From: Chinchilla lanigera
Lineage: Eukaryota; Chordata; Mammalia; Rodentia; Chinchillidae
Length of the DNA stretch: 64,000 nt
Assembly (NCBI RefSeq): GCF_000276665.1
Contig: NW_004955427.1
Coordinates: 6,657,277 to 6,721,276, forward strand
Direction of reading: 5' to 3'
In this document: piece after piece, positions 13,402 through 24,170 of the stretch
Layout: each line of letters begins with the position of its first letter
Position numbering within the stretch: position 1 is the first letter of the stretch
Notes under the pieces: generated by a model
Seen by the model: the letters and a program-made list of their open reading frames with translations, nothing else
Database searches by the model: none
Told to the model about the DNA's origin: nothing
Translations under genes and position numbers: made by a program

Positions 13402-13818
13402 TGTCAAAATGGCTGTGTGTTAGATTTAAATAACTGCCCCGTCTTATGCTGAGAGCTGGATTCCCCAGTGCAGCAATGTCCAGTGATGGGGCTGAGGGGG
13501 ATGACTAGACAGTGGGGGCGCTAACCTTATCAACAGATTAACCCGCTGATAAGCTCATTGTGCTGAGTGTGCTGTTAGGAGTGGGGCTGAGCTGGAGACA
13601 GCAGGTCCCCGAAGAATAAATCCTGTCCTCAGGGCCCTTCCTGTCTGTCTCTCTCTCCTGACTTCCGTGAGGCAAGAACCTTTCCTCTACCCTGTAATTT
13701 CACCTTTGGAGCCAGCTGACCATGGACTAAACCACTCTAACTGTGAGTCAAAATAAACCTTTTAGTTTTTTTTCTAAATCTTAGTATTTGTCACAGCAAT
13801 GAAATGCTGACTAATACA
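13402..13818 (+). mobile_element. MaLR-like solo LTR
   Basis: Plus-strand LTR beginning tgtcaaaatggctgtgtgtt and ending 'gtcacagcaatgaaatgctg' then 'actaataca'. It contains the near-terminal MaLR block 'gaccatggactaaacc' and 'gagtcaaaataaacctttt', with a polyadenylation-like aataaa. The flanks tattg and tcttg agree at 4 of 5 bases, consistent with an aged 5-bp target duplication. Confidence 0.8.
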
Positions 13819-15164
13819 TCTTGAGATCTTTGTTTATAACTTCTCCTATCATACAAAACTGGATAAAACTTACTAGAGTTTTATGTTATACACATATGTA
13901 TTTAGCTCAGGCCGGGATAAAAATAAAAAGATGCATAAGATCAGGTCACTGCTCTCAAAGACCAATTTTCCATGTATATACATTTATTAGTTTATTCAGT
14001 AAATATTTACTGATTGCATTTATTTGTCAGGGAACTCAGTCAATAATATATTGACCATGGGTTAAGAATTAGTAGCATAATACACAAGACAATACAGTAA
14101 ATAAAATATAACAAGTAACTATAATTCCTGAAGTAGCACTACGTATGAAGTACTACAGCAAGATAATGTCCTAGAAATGTTCTTTTTCAATTTTCAGAAA
14201 GAATTTATGCTCCTACTCACACCAAAATTTAGGTTTTACTCAAAAATAAGTGGCAGAAATTGATGAAATTGTATAAAATTTACAACGTGTTTAGTTGATT
14301 AGAGGCAGGTCGGTGGTCACAGACATTTAATTAAAACACAATTCCTTAAATTAAAGACAAACACCTGTAAGTTCTTTAAGTTTCTAAAATATCTAATGGA
14401 GGAAAAATATCTAAACGGAGGAAAGTGTCACTGATGGTAGAGAAAACTTTATTTAACCGACACGAGCCATTGAATGCTCGAGCGCTTCCTTGTTCTCTTT
14501 GTGGGGTAAATATCAGACAGGGTTAACGTAAAAAGCTCTCAGTTCACTGGCAGAAGGCTCGCCAGTGTGCCAGAGAGAAGGCGGCATCCACGGTCTTAGG
14601 AGAGTGGGAAACAGGACCCCGGAGAAGTCCGGCGCACTCTGCTTCTCGTTCTGTGTCACCAGCGTTTGCTTTAGACTGTCAGTGCTCTGCTGGCAAGAGG
14701 CCCAAGTCCAGCTTAATCCAACACGAAAGAGGCAGGACGGTACCTTTTCCTGAATCCATGGAGTGCAAATGTGACTTTCCCCCAAGCAGGAAGGCAGACA
14801 AAGTTCTTAAGAGAATTATTAAAGCCTCAGCCCTGCCTATACGTGATCACTGAAAGGAGAAGACCGTTCAGTAAGAAAAACTGGAATGCTAGCTTTATCC
14901 ATCGAGGAAGTATACTACCCAGGCCATCTGAGCCGCTGCATGTTTCTCAGCTGCTTTCTGTCATTCTGTATCATCTGTGCATTCAGTGAACATTCTTTAA
15001 ATGCACACTGTGTTCTAGACCTAGGCTTGCAAATATTTTCTTAAAGAGACAGACAGCAGATGGTTTAGATTTTGCAGATAAGATATCAAACCAAGGAGAT
15101 TACCAGAAAGAAAAAGCAATAAATCAATGAACTGATATGAAAAGCACGTACTATTTTTGACTCT

Positions 15165-15300
15165 CAAACCCTTGGAAGGTAGGTATTATACTTTTCAGAT
15201 ATGGAAACGAGGCTCAGATTGGGTATGTGACTTGGCTGTATTGATGATCACAGAGGCAGTATTCAAAGTCACGACTTCTTGACAACAGCAAACAGTATCT
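15165..15300 (+). repeat. MIR fragment
   Basis: Matches the MIR core in order: 'ggtaggtattatacttttca', 'gatatggaaacgaggctcag', then 'cagaggcagtattcaaagtc'. Old tRNA-derived SINE shared by mammals. Confidence 0.65.
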
Positions 15301-15459
15301 CCAGTACTCACATATAGCTAACTTACACGTAGAAGATGAAATGATTTCTAATAAAGCCTATACGGGGCATATCCTGGAAAACATACCACATAACACTATG
15401 GTATTAATTTTAGTTGATGTGGGTGATAAAACAAGAAACATCTGTGATCTCAGTGACCC

Positions 15460-15600
15460 ATCACTCTCCTGCTGTCACCTGATCATCACAGCGCTCACAG
15501 CAGAAGTCACTGTTACTGTGAGGAAACTGAGGAAAGAAGAGGTTAAGTAACCGCCGCAGATCTCTATGGTAATAGAGACAGAACTTCATTCCAGCTCTTC
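15460..15600 (+). repeat. Second MIR fragment
   Basis: Shows 'gtgaggaaactgaggaaaga', 'ggttaagtaac' and 'gagacagaacttcattccag', the MIR core block, with a weakly matching upstream half. It lies less than 200 bases from the previous MIR, in the same orientation. Confidence 0.55.
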
Positions 15601-16825
15601 CTAAAAGCAGAACGTTAGTTGTCTTGAGATGCAATTCTCAATTCTCCGTTTTAGCTTGTGATTACTGCCTTGTTTTTCCTTTAGTGTAGCTAAGATGTAA
15701 TGACTTCCTCTTGAGTCAAAGAGACCACATAATTTGAAACTAAAAACTAAATATAATTGTTGGCACCAAAGGGTGAAATACAGTATAGTTCATGTTTCAG
15801 TAAACTTATGAAATTTATGAAGAAATAATGATGTGAAGAACACAAATCACCCTAGCTGAAAGCAAATTTCCAGAGTAGCCTTGTCGGTGATGCCAACGTA
15901 CCTTCCTATGCAGAATGCAAAGGGGTCAGCGTGGAAGTTTGACACAGCCTAGAAGTAACCCTAAGAAATGCCCTGTTTCTTCTCTGCACCAAATATTTTC
16001 CACATAGTGAACAAAATCTGATGCAATTAAATACCATCATCACTCGACCTGGATGGCAAAGAGTTTTTGTATAATGTGCTGAAGTCTGACGAACTGCAGC
16101 AGAAGATTTTAGGACTGTGCTGAATGGCTCTGTAGGCCGAGTCTGAACTCTGCAGCAACAAGCGCCATGACTGATGGGGCCGCAGCCCGAATCAGGAGAA
16201 AAGGGGCGCGCTAGCGGTAGAACACTTGCCTTCACACTGCTGAGTTCCAAAGCACAAAACTTTTGAATGTACTCTGGATTTTATGCGTACTTCTGTAAAG
16301 AGAGTAGCAAGATATCCAGGAACCCAGCTCTCTTACCCACTGTAATTCTGATTTTCTGAATTGACAATATTGATGAGCAAATCCAGACTACAGCAAATTC
16401 ATAATGATAAATTTTATGTGACTTCTGTCTTAAAAACAAAGTATCACGACAGCCTCCTCTTATGAAAATCCTGCCATCAGATAATCTCACACATAATGAT
16501 GAATGTTGATCAATTTAGCTGTACCATTTCCAAATGTAGTAATTTCCTTTCTCAAAGTTTCCTTCACAGAAGTGTTGTGCCAGTCTTACGTGTTTAATTC
16601 TTTACACTCTCTCCATCTGTCATTATACGGTTTAAGAGTGAGAACTGAGTAGAGTAGGTTAGTTCTCTTCCAGTCTATAGTTTTGTAAGCTTGTCCACAG
16701 TAATTACGTTTCTCACCTTACTTGTGGATCTTTCTTTCCCAAGCCCAGATATACGGTCGTATTGCATTTATGACCACAGTTTCTCCTGTCCTCTCACTAC
16801 CCTAACCCGGGTTTCCTAGCTTTAC

Positions 16826-17029
16826 CTTTCGAACATTTGCCAAGCGGTTCATCATCAAAGACTCCTCCCGGTCGTCGTCGTCATCCAGGTCGAGCATGGG
16901 CATGCCGAAGGGGTCAATGATGCTGCAGCACCTAGAGCCCTCATCTCGGGGGTCGAAGGGGTCCACAATTATGGGCTCTGTTCCTTTGATCTCGCAACGA
17001 CAGAAGGGGCAGCCCTGGCCATCTGACTC
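16826..17029 (-). CDS. CBLB: CBLB exon: end of RING finger and acidic segment
   Basis: This 204-bp exon has acceptor tttgttcag and donor gtaaag, and is in phase 0 at both ends. The 68 codons start [19 protein letters not shown] (about residues 402-469) and end NRLANVRK. It supplies the last two RING zinc ligands (Cys408 and Cys411) and Arg412, equal to c-CBL Arg420. A Pro-Phe-Asp-Pro-Arg segment follows, then the CBL-B-specific '[13 protein letters not shown]' and a run of five Asp with flanking acidic residues. All catalytic RING residues are therefore intact across this and the previous exon. The exon sits far from its neighbours, 12.4 kb from the preceding exon and 15 kb from the following one. 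Confidence 0.98.
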
Positions 17030-17629
17030 CTGAACAAACACAGAAAATGCACTGATCAGTCTTTGTAAATAAGGAACAATCCAAAGACATGTCAATAGTG
17101 TATCTATAATAAAATATTGCAAAAAAAGATAGAAAAGGTTTGTGGGTAGGCAGTAGGGGAAGAAAAAAGGAGTCTCCCCTCGAATTCACTTGCAATTCTA
17201 ATGTACCAAAGCTCTGCTGTCCTACAGAATACCGAAAACTGTATCATGCCTTTCTTTATGAAAATGCCAGAAAGCTAACAAAACACTGTAACAGTGATGG
17301 CAAGCTGCGTGCATGCTGTACGTTTGCCACCACTGTTCTATAAGAAGGTCATTACGGTAAAAAATTTCATAATAGATAAAATAGTAATACCAATAAGAGT
17401 ACTCCATCTTGAAGTTCATTCTGGAGAAGTTCCTGTGGGTATAACTATGTAAATATTTGTTTTCATTTTCTAGGTCTTTTAAAATGTTGACTTATATGGG
17501 ATTCATAAGGGAAAATACACAAATTTATATTCAGAACTGTCATCTATCCTGAAAGCCTATCAACTTGATGAAACATATTTGAAATATAATACTTCCTTAT
17601 ATATTAATTCTTATCTCCAATCTTTCTTC

Positions 17630-17785
17630 AAACTAATTATTGGAAGAAGAGCAATACTGACGGCATCATAATACATAATCTCAAATCATACTACAGAGTC
17701 ACAGTAACAAAAACAGTATGGTACAGACACAACAACAGACCTGCTGACCAATGAAATAGACCAGAGGTCAGAGAAACAAACTCAT
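17630..17785 (+). mobile_element. L1 ORF2 fragment, upstream part
   Basis: Contains the L1 ORF2 words 'tcacagtaacaaaaacagta', 'tggtacagacacaacaacag' and 'caatgaaatagaccagaggt'. It stops abruptly at the MaLR LTR at 17786 and appears to continue after it. Frame is lost. Confidence 0.75.
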
Positions 17786-18167
17786 TGCTGTGGCTTGTGT
17801 CTAGATGTCCCCCCAAAACCCCATGCAGTCATAGGTGGGGCTTCTTCAGAGGTGGCTGGACCTAGAGTGTGTGATGCTGGGTTGATTCATGGTGTTGTGT
17901 CAGGGTCAAGGGCACTAGGATTAAGAGTGCAAGTGCTACTGCCCCTAGGTAGCCTGGATAAGATGTAAGGGACAGAAAGAGCTGTGGTCGCCCCTTGCCC
18001 ACTTTCCTACCTCTGCCAATCACAAACTGTTTCTCCTCTGCGACGCCTGTCTGCCAACCACCCTGCCTTGGAGCCTCTCCAGACTGTGAGCTAACTAAAC
18101 CTTTCCCCTTTCACTTTGTGTGTAAGGTATTTTGTCTCAGCAATGAGAGAAAAGTAACTAAGAGACA
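17786..18167 (+). mobile_element. MaLR-like solo LTR inserted in L1
   Basis: Begins 'tgctgtggcttgtgtctaga', with the MaLR 5' block followed by 'tgtccccccaaaacc'. It ends 'ggtattttgtctcagcaatg' then 'agagaaaagtaacta'. L1 ORF2-like sequence lies on both sides in the same orientation, so the LTR came second. No clean target duplication is visible. Confidence 0.8.
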
Positions 18168-19390
18168 AAACTACATCTGTCAGACTCTTGAGAAAAGGGC
18201 CAGAAGCATACTTTGGGTCAGAAACCTAGGAATAAGACCTGAAACTGTGACACTGAATAAGGAAATCACCTGAAGGCAAAAACACAGGAAAAGACTTCCC
18301 TTTTATAACCTCAACAGCACAAAAAAGAACAGGAGAATCAACAAGCGGGATAAATCAAATTTCATGTTTCTGTACAGCAATGGAAACAATCAACCTTAAA
18401 GAGACAGCTGTACAGACTGTGAAAAACTCTTTGCCAGCTCTTCTTCAGACAAAAAATTATTATCTACAATGTACGAGTAACTCAAAAAAACCCACTTAAC
18501 ATTTAACACCAAAGCCAAACAAACAAAGAGCCCAATCAGTACATGCACAAGTGAACTGAATAGTGACTTCTCAAAGGAAGAAGTACAAAGGGGCAATAAG
18601 TGCATCTGAGAGGGGAGGAGGAGGAGAAAGGGGGAAGTGAAATGAGTTTACATGTGTTACAGACACGTAGAAACTCCCCATGATGAATGTAATCATTGTG
18701 TACTTCAAACGTGTACAAATTAAAAATTGAAAACAAAGTTCAGTATCTTTAGCAATCAGGGAAATGCAAATTAAAACTACACTGAGAATGCCACTTGCCC
18801 CAGCCAGAACAGTTATCAAGAACACAAAAAACACTAAATGCTCGTAAGGATGAGGGGGAAAAGGAACGTTTCCATAGTATTTGTGGAAATGTTAACTAGT
18901 GTAGCCACAATTGAAATTGGTATGGCGGTTCCTCAGGAATGTACAGCTGGAACTATTATATAATGCAGCCATCCCAGCCCATGCTATGTACATGAGGGAC
19001 TTGAAGTGCTCCACTGTAGGGATACACACACACCCGTGCTCACTGTGGCACAAATGGCAACACCCAAGATACAGAACCAGCCCAGGTACCTTACCAGATG
19101 AATACAATGGAGTAGTATTCAGCTGTAACGAAGAACAAAGGTATGTCATTTACAGGAAAATGGATAGAACGGGACATCATGTTATATGAAATAGGCCAGA
19201 CTCAGAAAGGCTAGTATCACATGCTCCCTCCAAAATATGGAATCTAAAGAAACAAATGCAAGTAGGGAGGTAAACAGGATAGCACTGTAAAGCAAGAGGA
19301 TGGACATAGAGGTGTGGGGGTGCAAGGAGGTAACGGGGGTGGGTATAAGCAAAATATGTTACAGGCAGGTCATGTGCATGTTCTAAAGCA
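18168..19390 (+). mobile_element. L1 ORF2 end and 3' UTR, degraded
   Basis: Resumes at 'aataagacctgaaactgtga' and passes through 'gacttctcaaaggaagaagt', 'tcagggaaatgcaaattaaa', 'aatacaatggagtagtattc', 'atggatagaacgggacatca' and 'gaaataggccagactcagaa'. These follow the order of the L1 3' region. Frameshifts and stops are numerous, and the short open frames in it are not genes. A purine-rich interruption lies at about 18605-18740. Confidence 0.85.
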
Positions 19391-22300
19391 CACTTTCAAA
19401 GATTTCTTCCAATATTCTAGGGCTTAAGATGCACTTATTGTTAACTATTCAAAGATTTGTTAAAATTTCCCAAAATAACTTCTTTAAACTAACTGTATTA
19501 ATTCAGAATTATCACAGAAGACTTTTCTCACCTTGCCTTCTACAGATACACAGTGCACAAAACTCACCATCCTATTTTTGTTTTTGCATTATACCCTGAC
19601 TTCAGTAACTTCAAAAAATAATCAAAATTATAAAGTCACTGTAAGGGAAAAACAAGACACATGTATCAGCATCACTTTGGAGATTTGACAGGATGCAGAA
19701 AGAGCTAACATTGAAGCAGCTGCTCAACCCACCCGCTCGGTTCAGTGGGAGACCGATGACCCCCCTAGACAATCAATGCCCAGGTCAGCAGGGTAGTAAT
19801 TCGCTACCCTTACTCCAATTAGAAACTTACCCAATATCGGGGTGAAGCCTATGGTAGGTAGTTTCTTTAAACTTCCCTTGGGTTAATAAATTAAGTATCT
19901 CCTTTGCCACATCAATTGTCAAAAAAAGAAAAACATTCTTGGGACTGCGTAAAGAAAATAAACTACAACACAATACTACTTATTTGTTTTTACATAATTT
20001 GAAAAACAAAATGGCAAAATTTTTGCACTAAGGTGGTACAAAGAAATACAGACATGTCTGTGTAGAATCCTTTGATGTCTACCACCGCACATGTTCAGGT
20101 CTGGAAGCAAAACCACCCTAAATGCTTTGCGTCATTGTTGTTCAGGTGATTAAAATGAAATTTAATTCTTTACTTTGGATAATCTCTTCACATTGATATT
20201 TCCTAAGACAGGAGTAAATACTGAAGGAGATCTAAGCCTTCCTCCCATTTTTCAATAAGAACATTAAATGTAGAGTATATTCAATATGTTATCATCTACG
20301 TAAATCCTCATAATTAAAAAGCTACAATGGACCCATTCCGTGGTGGATTTACCTTACAGATCTACATAAGGTACTTTCTAAAAAGTTGGTTTGACTACAC
20401 AGGAGGGAGCTGCAAAAGTACTGCTGCTCTGTGTCCTTAAGGAAAAAGAAGATAAAGTAGTACTCTGTGCCCTAAGCAGACATTTCCTTCATAAGTACAT
20501 CTAAAACTACTACAGAAAATTTCAAACACATGCATGAGTAAACAGAAAAGTATAATGAATCTCTGTGTACCCGCGCCCACCAACCTCCCCAGATCCTTCT
20601 ACTTGGGATTATTTTGAAGCAAATCCTACACATTACATAAAGTCATCGATAAACATTTTAATAGGTGTAAGCAGAAACAGCAAATCTTTTAAAGAACTAC
20701 AGCATAATTATCATAATTTACAATGCAAGCTCAATCATTACAGTCACAGCACTTTTGAGGGCCATGTCTAACCACACGGCCTGCTCTGTCAGGCTGCGAA
20801 GGGCTCTCTTAGACCTCCGGAGCGCCACTCACACCTCGTTCTGGTGACAGAGGACTTAGGGGTTAGGCGCTCTTTTTCCTCACAAAGGTAACTCGAAAGA
20901 TCCCAGTTCTGAAGGAGGAGGAAGTGAAAGAGAAGGGTAATTTTGTGACAGTACAAAGACTTGGCACAGTTCACCTAAAACTTCCATTTAGGTCTTTCTC
21001 GAACCTTCCAACTTGAAAGTTTAATGTAATACAAACTACTAATGTGTGGCAGAGTACCCGCTCTAACGTATCACAGAACGTATTTTCTATGCAGCTTTCC
21101 TTGACTGAAGTTCCTACTTCAGATCAACTCGAAAAGTGCAATGACTACTCTGATTTGCAAACAGATCACACAGACTGTGTCTCCTTACTGGCACTTACTC
21201 GTATGTGACTTCACCATCACTCTTCCTTTACACACTGAACACAGCCATATGCAAATTAAGTCTGACCATAAATTCTCAAGTGTTACTTTGGTAGTCTGCC
21301 CTAGTTTCTGTCATATGATTGAGTGAATACACATGAAGAATGTCTGTAATAGACATATAACTCATCAGGATTGTCCCTCAGTAATTAAAATAATGTTTCT
21401 GTCAATATATACTTAATAGAAGATGAAAGAATGTATGTTTAATGAAGCAAGACTAATAAATAACTCCTTTTCTAGTCTTTAACATATTCGTATTACATGA
21501 ATGTTAAGAGGAAGTACTTAGAAGTTCTTCTATTCTAATTGACTCAGTAGATTTCACTTCTTCAAATAAGAAACACTTCCAAACTCAAAGAATACAGAAA
21601 TTATCAGTGAATACATACCTGAAACTCACCTATGTGCTATATTAAGTAATTCAGACTCACATCCCAATGACTAATTTTTAAAATTTTTTTGAATAGGAAA
21701 TATTTACTGAGAGAAAGAAAGCTTCTGTCTAAGAGGGACACAGTGGGGCCCAGAAAGTGGATTGCCCTCCATTCACTAACACTAAAAGTTAATGATACAC
21801 TTTAGGTAACTTCAGAGTAAACTGACAATGACAAAAACATAGAAAAAAATGTAAATTTCAAATAACAAATTCCCCTTTGCTCACGAACGTCTTATATATG
21901 TTTTCTCTTAAATATTTTTAAAGATAAAACTTACATGAAGTATAATTTATTCATTTTCAGAGTGATTAACTATTAGAGGCACACTCTGACTTCTGGTCAA
22001 CCACTTTAAGCCTTCTCTCACATGCAGTGCACATGGACAGCCCTGAGGAATACATACGCCTCAAGAGTCCCATTTTGGAGTATATTTTATTTCTACTCTG
22101 TGTGTTTTCCCTTATTGGTAACTTCTAACATATTTCTTTACTGTATTGCATATAGCTTTGAGATTACCCTAAAGTATTTTAAAAGTATGGTAATTATATT
22201 TGAAATCATTATATATAAGTAAATACACTAAGAGCAAACTGGATCTAAATGAAGTATTTTCAGAGCATATTTCCCACAGATACTAAATAACCTTTTATTG

Positions 22301-22889
22301 AAAAAAATGAAGATAGTGAAGACAGTTAGCAGCAACATTAGACTAAATGCCTCAGAGTGGGTAAAGTCTTTAGTGTGGGTCCTGTGGCATGATGGATAAC
22401 AGAAGAAGACTTTAATGAATCTGCGCTTTTAGTTTTGAATTGGGAGGCTCATCAAAAACATGTGCCATGAGTCAGAAACGGTGCAGAGACACTGGCATTA
22501 GGACATGGGACTGGACTTCAGTCTCTACCAACTGCTTGATGTGACACTGGACAGCTCAGTCTTATTAGCAAGGAATAATGAGGTAATGCACAGCTTAAGG
22601 GGCATCTTAAAGACTAAGAGACAGATCAGCACAAAGAACTAAGAAGTGCAATCCACATTCCAATTGGCCTAATTACTACAGCCTCAAAACACAGAGAAAT
22701 ATAGTGAGAAAACTGAGAGAACATTCCCTATCCTTTGAAATAAAACTCCTATTTCCACAGCAATTCCATGTTGCAATGCGATGAGCATGATTTAAAAACT
22801 TCCCAGTTATCGGTGTACACTGCTTAAACATAACTGAAAATTTAAGGTATCTCCTAAGTGACTGCATTAGTTACTATATTTGGAACAGT

Positions 22890-23060
22890 AATAACTAAAC
22901 TTCCAGGCACTGCTGAAAGCACTAACCTCATTTAATCCTATGACACAGGTACAATTATCGTTCCCAATTTACCAGTAAAAAAATTAACAGTCCACATAAT
23001 TTATGAAAGCTTGCCAGCGCTGGGTGGGAAACCACAGGGGGATCTGTTTCAGGAGCTTAA
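22890..23060 (+). repeat. MIR fragment
   Basis: Clear MIR order: 'ccaggcactgctgaaagcac', 'cctcatttaatcctatgaca', 'caggtacaattatcgttccc', 'aatttaccagt', ending near 'tgggtgggaaacc'. Confidence 0.8.
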
Positions 23061-23821
23061 TTATTTCATCTCTATATTCTGATATCAGCATTCTAATGCA
23101 GTAGCTTGTCAATTTCAGATTTAGACTAGATTACAATAAAATACAAAAACAGACCACAACTAATCACTCATTAACAGAAAAATTTTTGAACTATTTTGTT
23201 TATACATTTCAAAGTGAAAGATACTACAACAATCAACAAAAACTCTTTAAAAGTTTCGACGTTTTAATAGGAGGATGCAAAACTTGTCTAAGTAAGGATA
23301 GCATCCCTTGGGTATATTTTCACGGAGTAAAAGTTTTTTAAAAATATTTGTTGCTCAAATCCAATGTAAAATACTAATGCATGAAGTGAGTGAGTTCAAA
23401 CTACAAAGACATTTTGCTTCTTGGAATCAACTTTGAACACCTGGAACACTCCATATTAGACTCAAGTAAGAATGTCTCCAGTGTCAGAATAAACTCAAGA
23501 GTCAAGCATTTGCTCTGTAAATAAAATCATTTTTTCACGTTTGTCTCCTCCTTTTCCTTCCTACTGCAGTATTCCAGTTGAAGACATCCCTGTAACTTTT
23601 TTTTTTAAGAGAAGAAGAAACACAGAAGTATAATAAAACAGATTCACATCTGGCTAATAGGACAGTGATAATTAATACATTGTATATTACTGTCTTCATA
23701 GTAGTTACTCAGAGTACAAGATATAGGCATAAAATATTGTCCAAACAATATTAGCACGATTCTTTCTTTTAAATGAACTAAGAGCAACTAGCTGTATAAC
23801 TATCTTAACTATCTTGTATGA

Positions 23822-23895
23822 GTGTGTGTGTATGTGTATATATATATATATATATATACACATTTCCTTTTCTTTTTCTTCCTCCCCCCCCCCAT
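23822..23895. repeat. TG/TA microsatellite with pyrimidine and C run
   Basis: A TG run passes into a TA run to about 23862, then a CT-rich stretch with ten consecutive C at about 23884-23893. Confidence 0.9.
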
Positions 23896-24125
23896 CAGTA
23901 TCTCTTTCCCTTTTTTCACAGTATCTATTGTACATTTTGGGTCTTATTTACTCATTCAGCACTGTAACTTTTTAAACACCCTTCTGCAGTCCCTTCATTA
24001 CTTCCCAAAGGAAAACGAAGCTCTAACATTCATCTCATCATACTTACGCACAAAGACACCATGTAATCAGTAAGAAAAGGAGTACCTTAGAACATGATCA
24101 AAGGCCGTTTTTTTGTTTTTTTTTT

Positions 24126-24170
24126 ATTTGTAGTAGCCCTAACCCTAACCCTAACTAAAGTACTACAAAT
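24126..24170. repeat. Interstitial telomeric repeat inside a hairpin
   Basis: Three perfect ccctaa units (24137-24154) plus a partial fourth lie between the 10-base inverted arms atttgtagta (24126-24135) and tactacaaat (24161-24170). The arms match perfectly, with a 25-base loop. The telomere motif is exact; what produced the arms is unknown. Confidence 0.9.

Larger units (their letters stand above)
1830..16825 (-). other. CBLB: CBLB intron, 15.0 kb
   Basis: Intron between the exon at 17029-16826 and the exon at 1829-1644. Recognised contents are a B1 SINE (2833-2987), a minisatellite (3020-3290), an L1 3' end (3775-4030), two MaLR-like LTRs (7626-8107 and 13402-13818), a B1 (13186-13343) and two MIR fragments (15165-15300 and 15460-15600). 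The stretches 4030-7625, 8107-13185, 13819-15165 and 15600-16825 are AT-rich intron in which I can name no gene or element. Short open frames there lack splice support. Confidence 0.85.

Noticed and set aside
18892..19189. Open frames on both strands at 18892-19189
   Set aside because: They lie in degraded L1 3' sequence. Neither matches an intact L1 protein segment over its length.
20500..20770. Possible old interspersed repeat ('cagaaaagtataatgaatct')
   Set aside because: It resembles a common old mammalian repeat, but I could not name the family or its borders with enough confidence to list it.
24126..24170. True chromosome end
   Set aside because: Only three telomere units, surrounded by unique intron on both sides within an uninterrupted gene.
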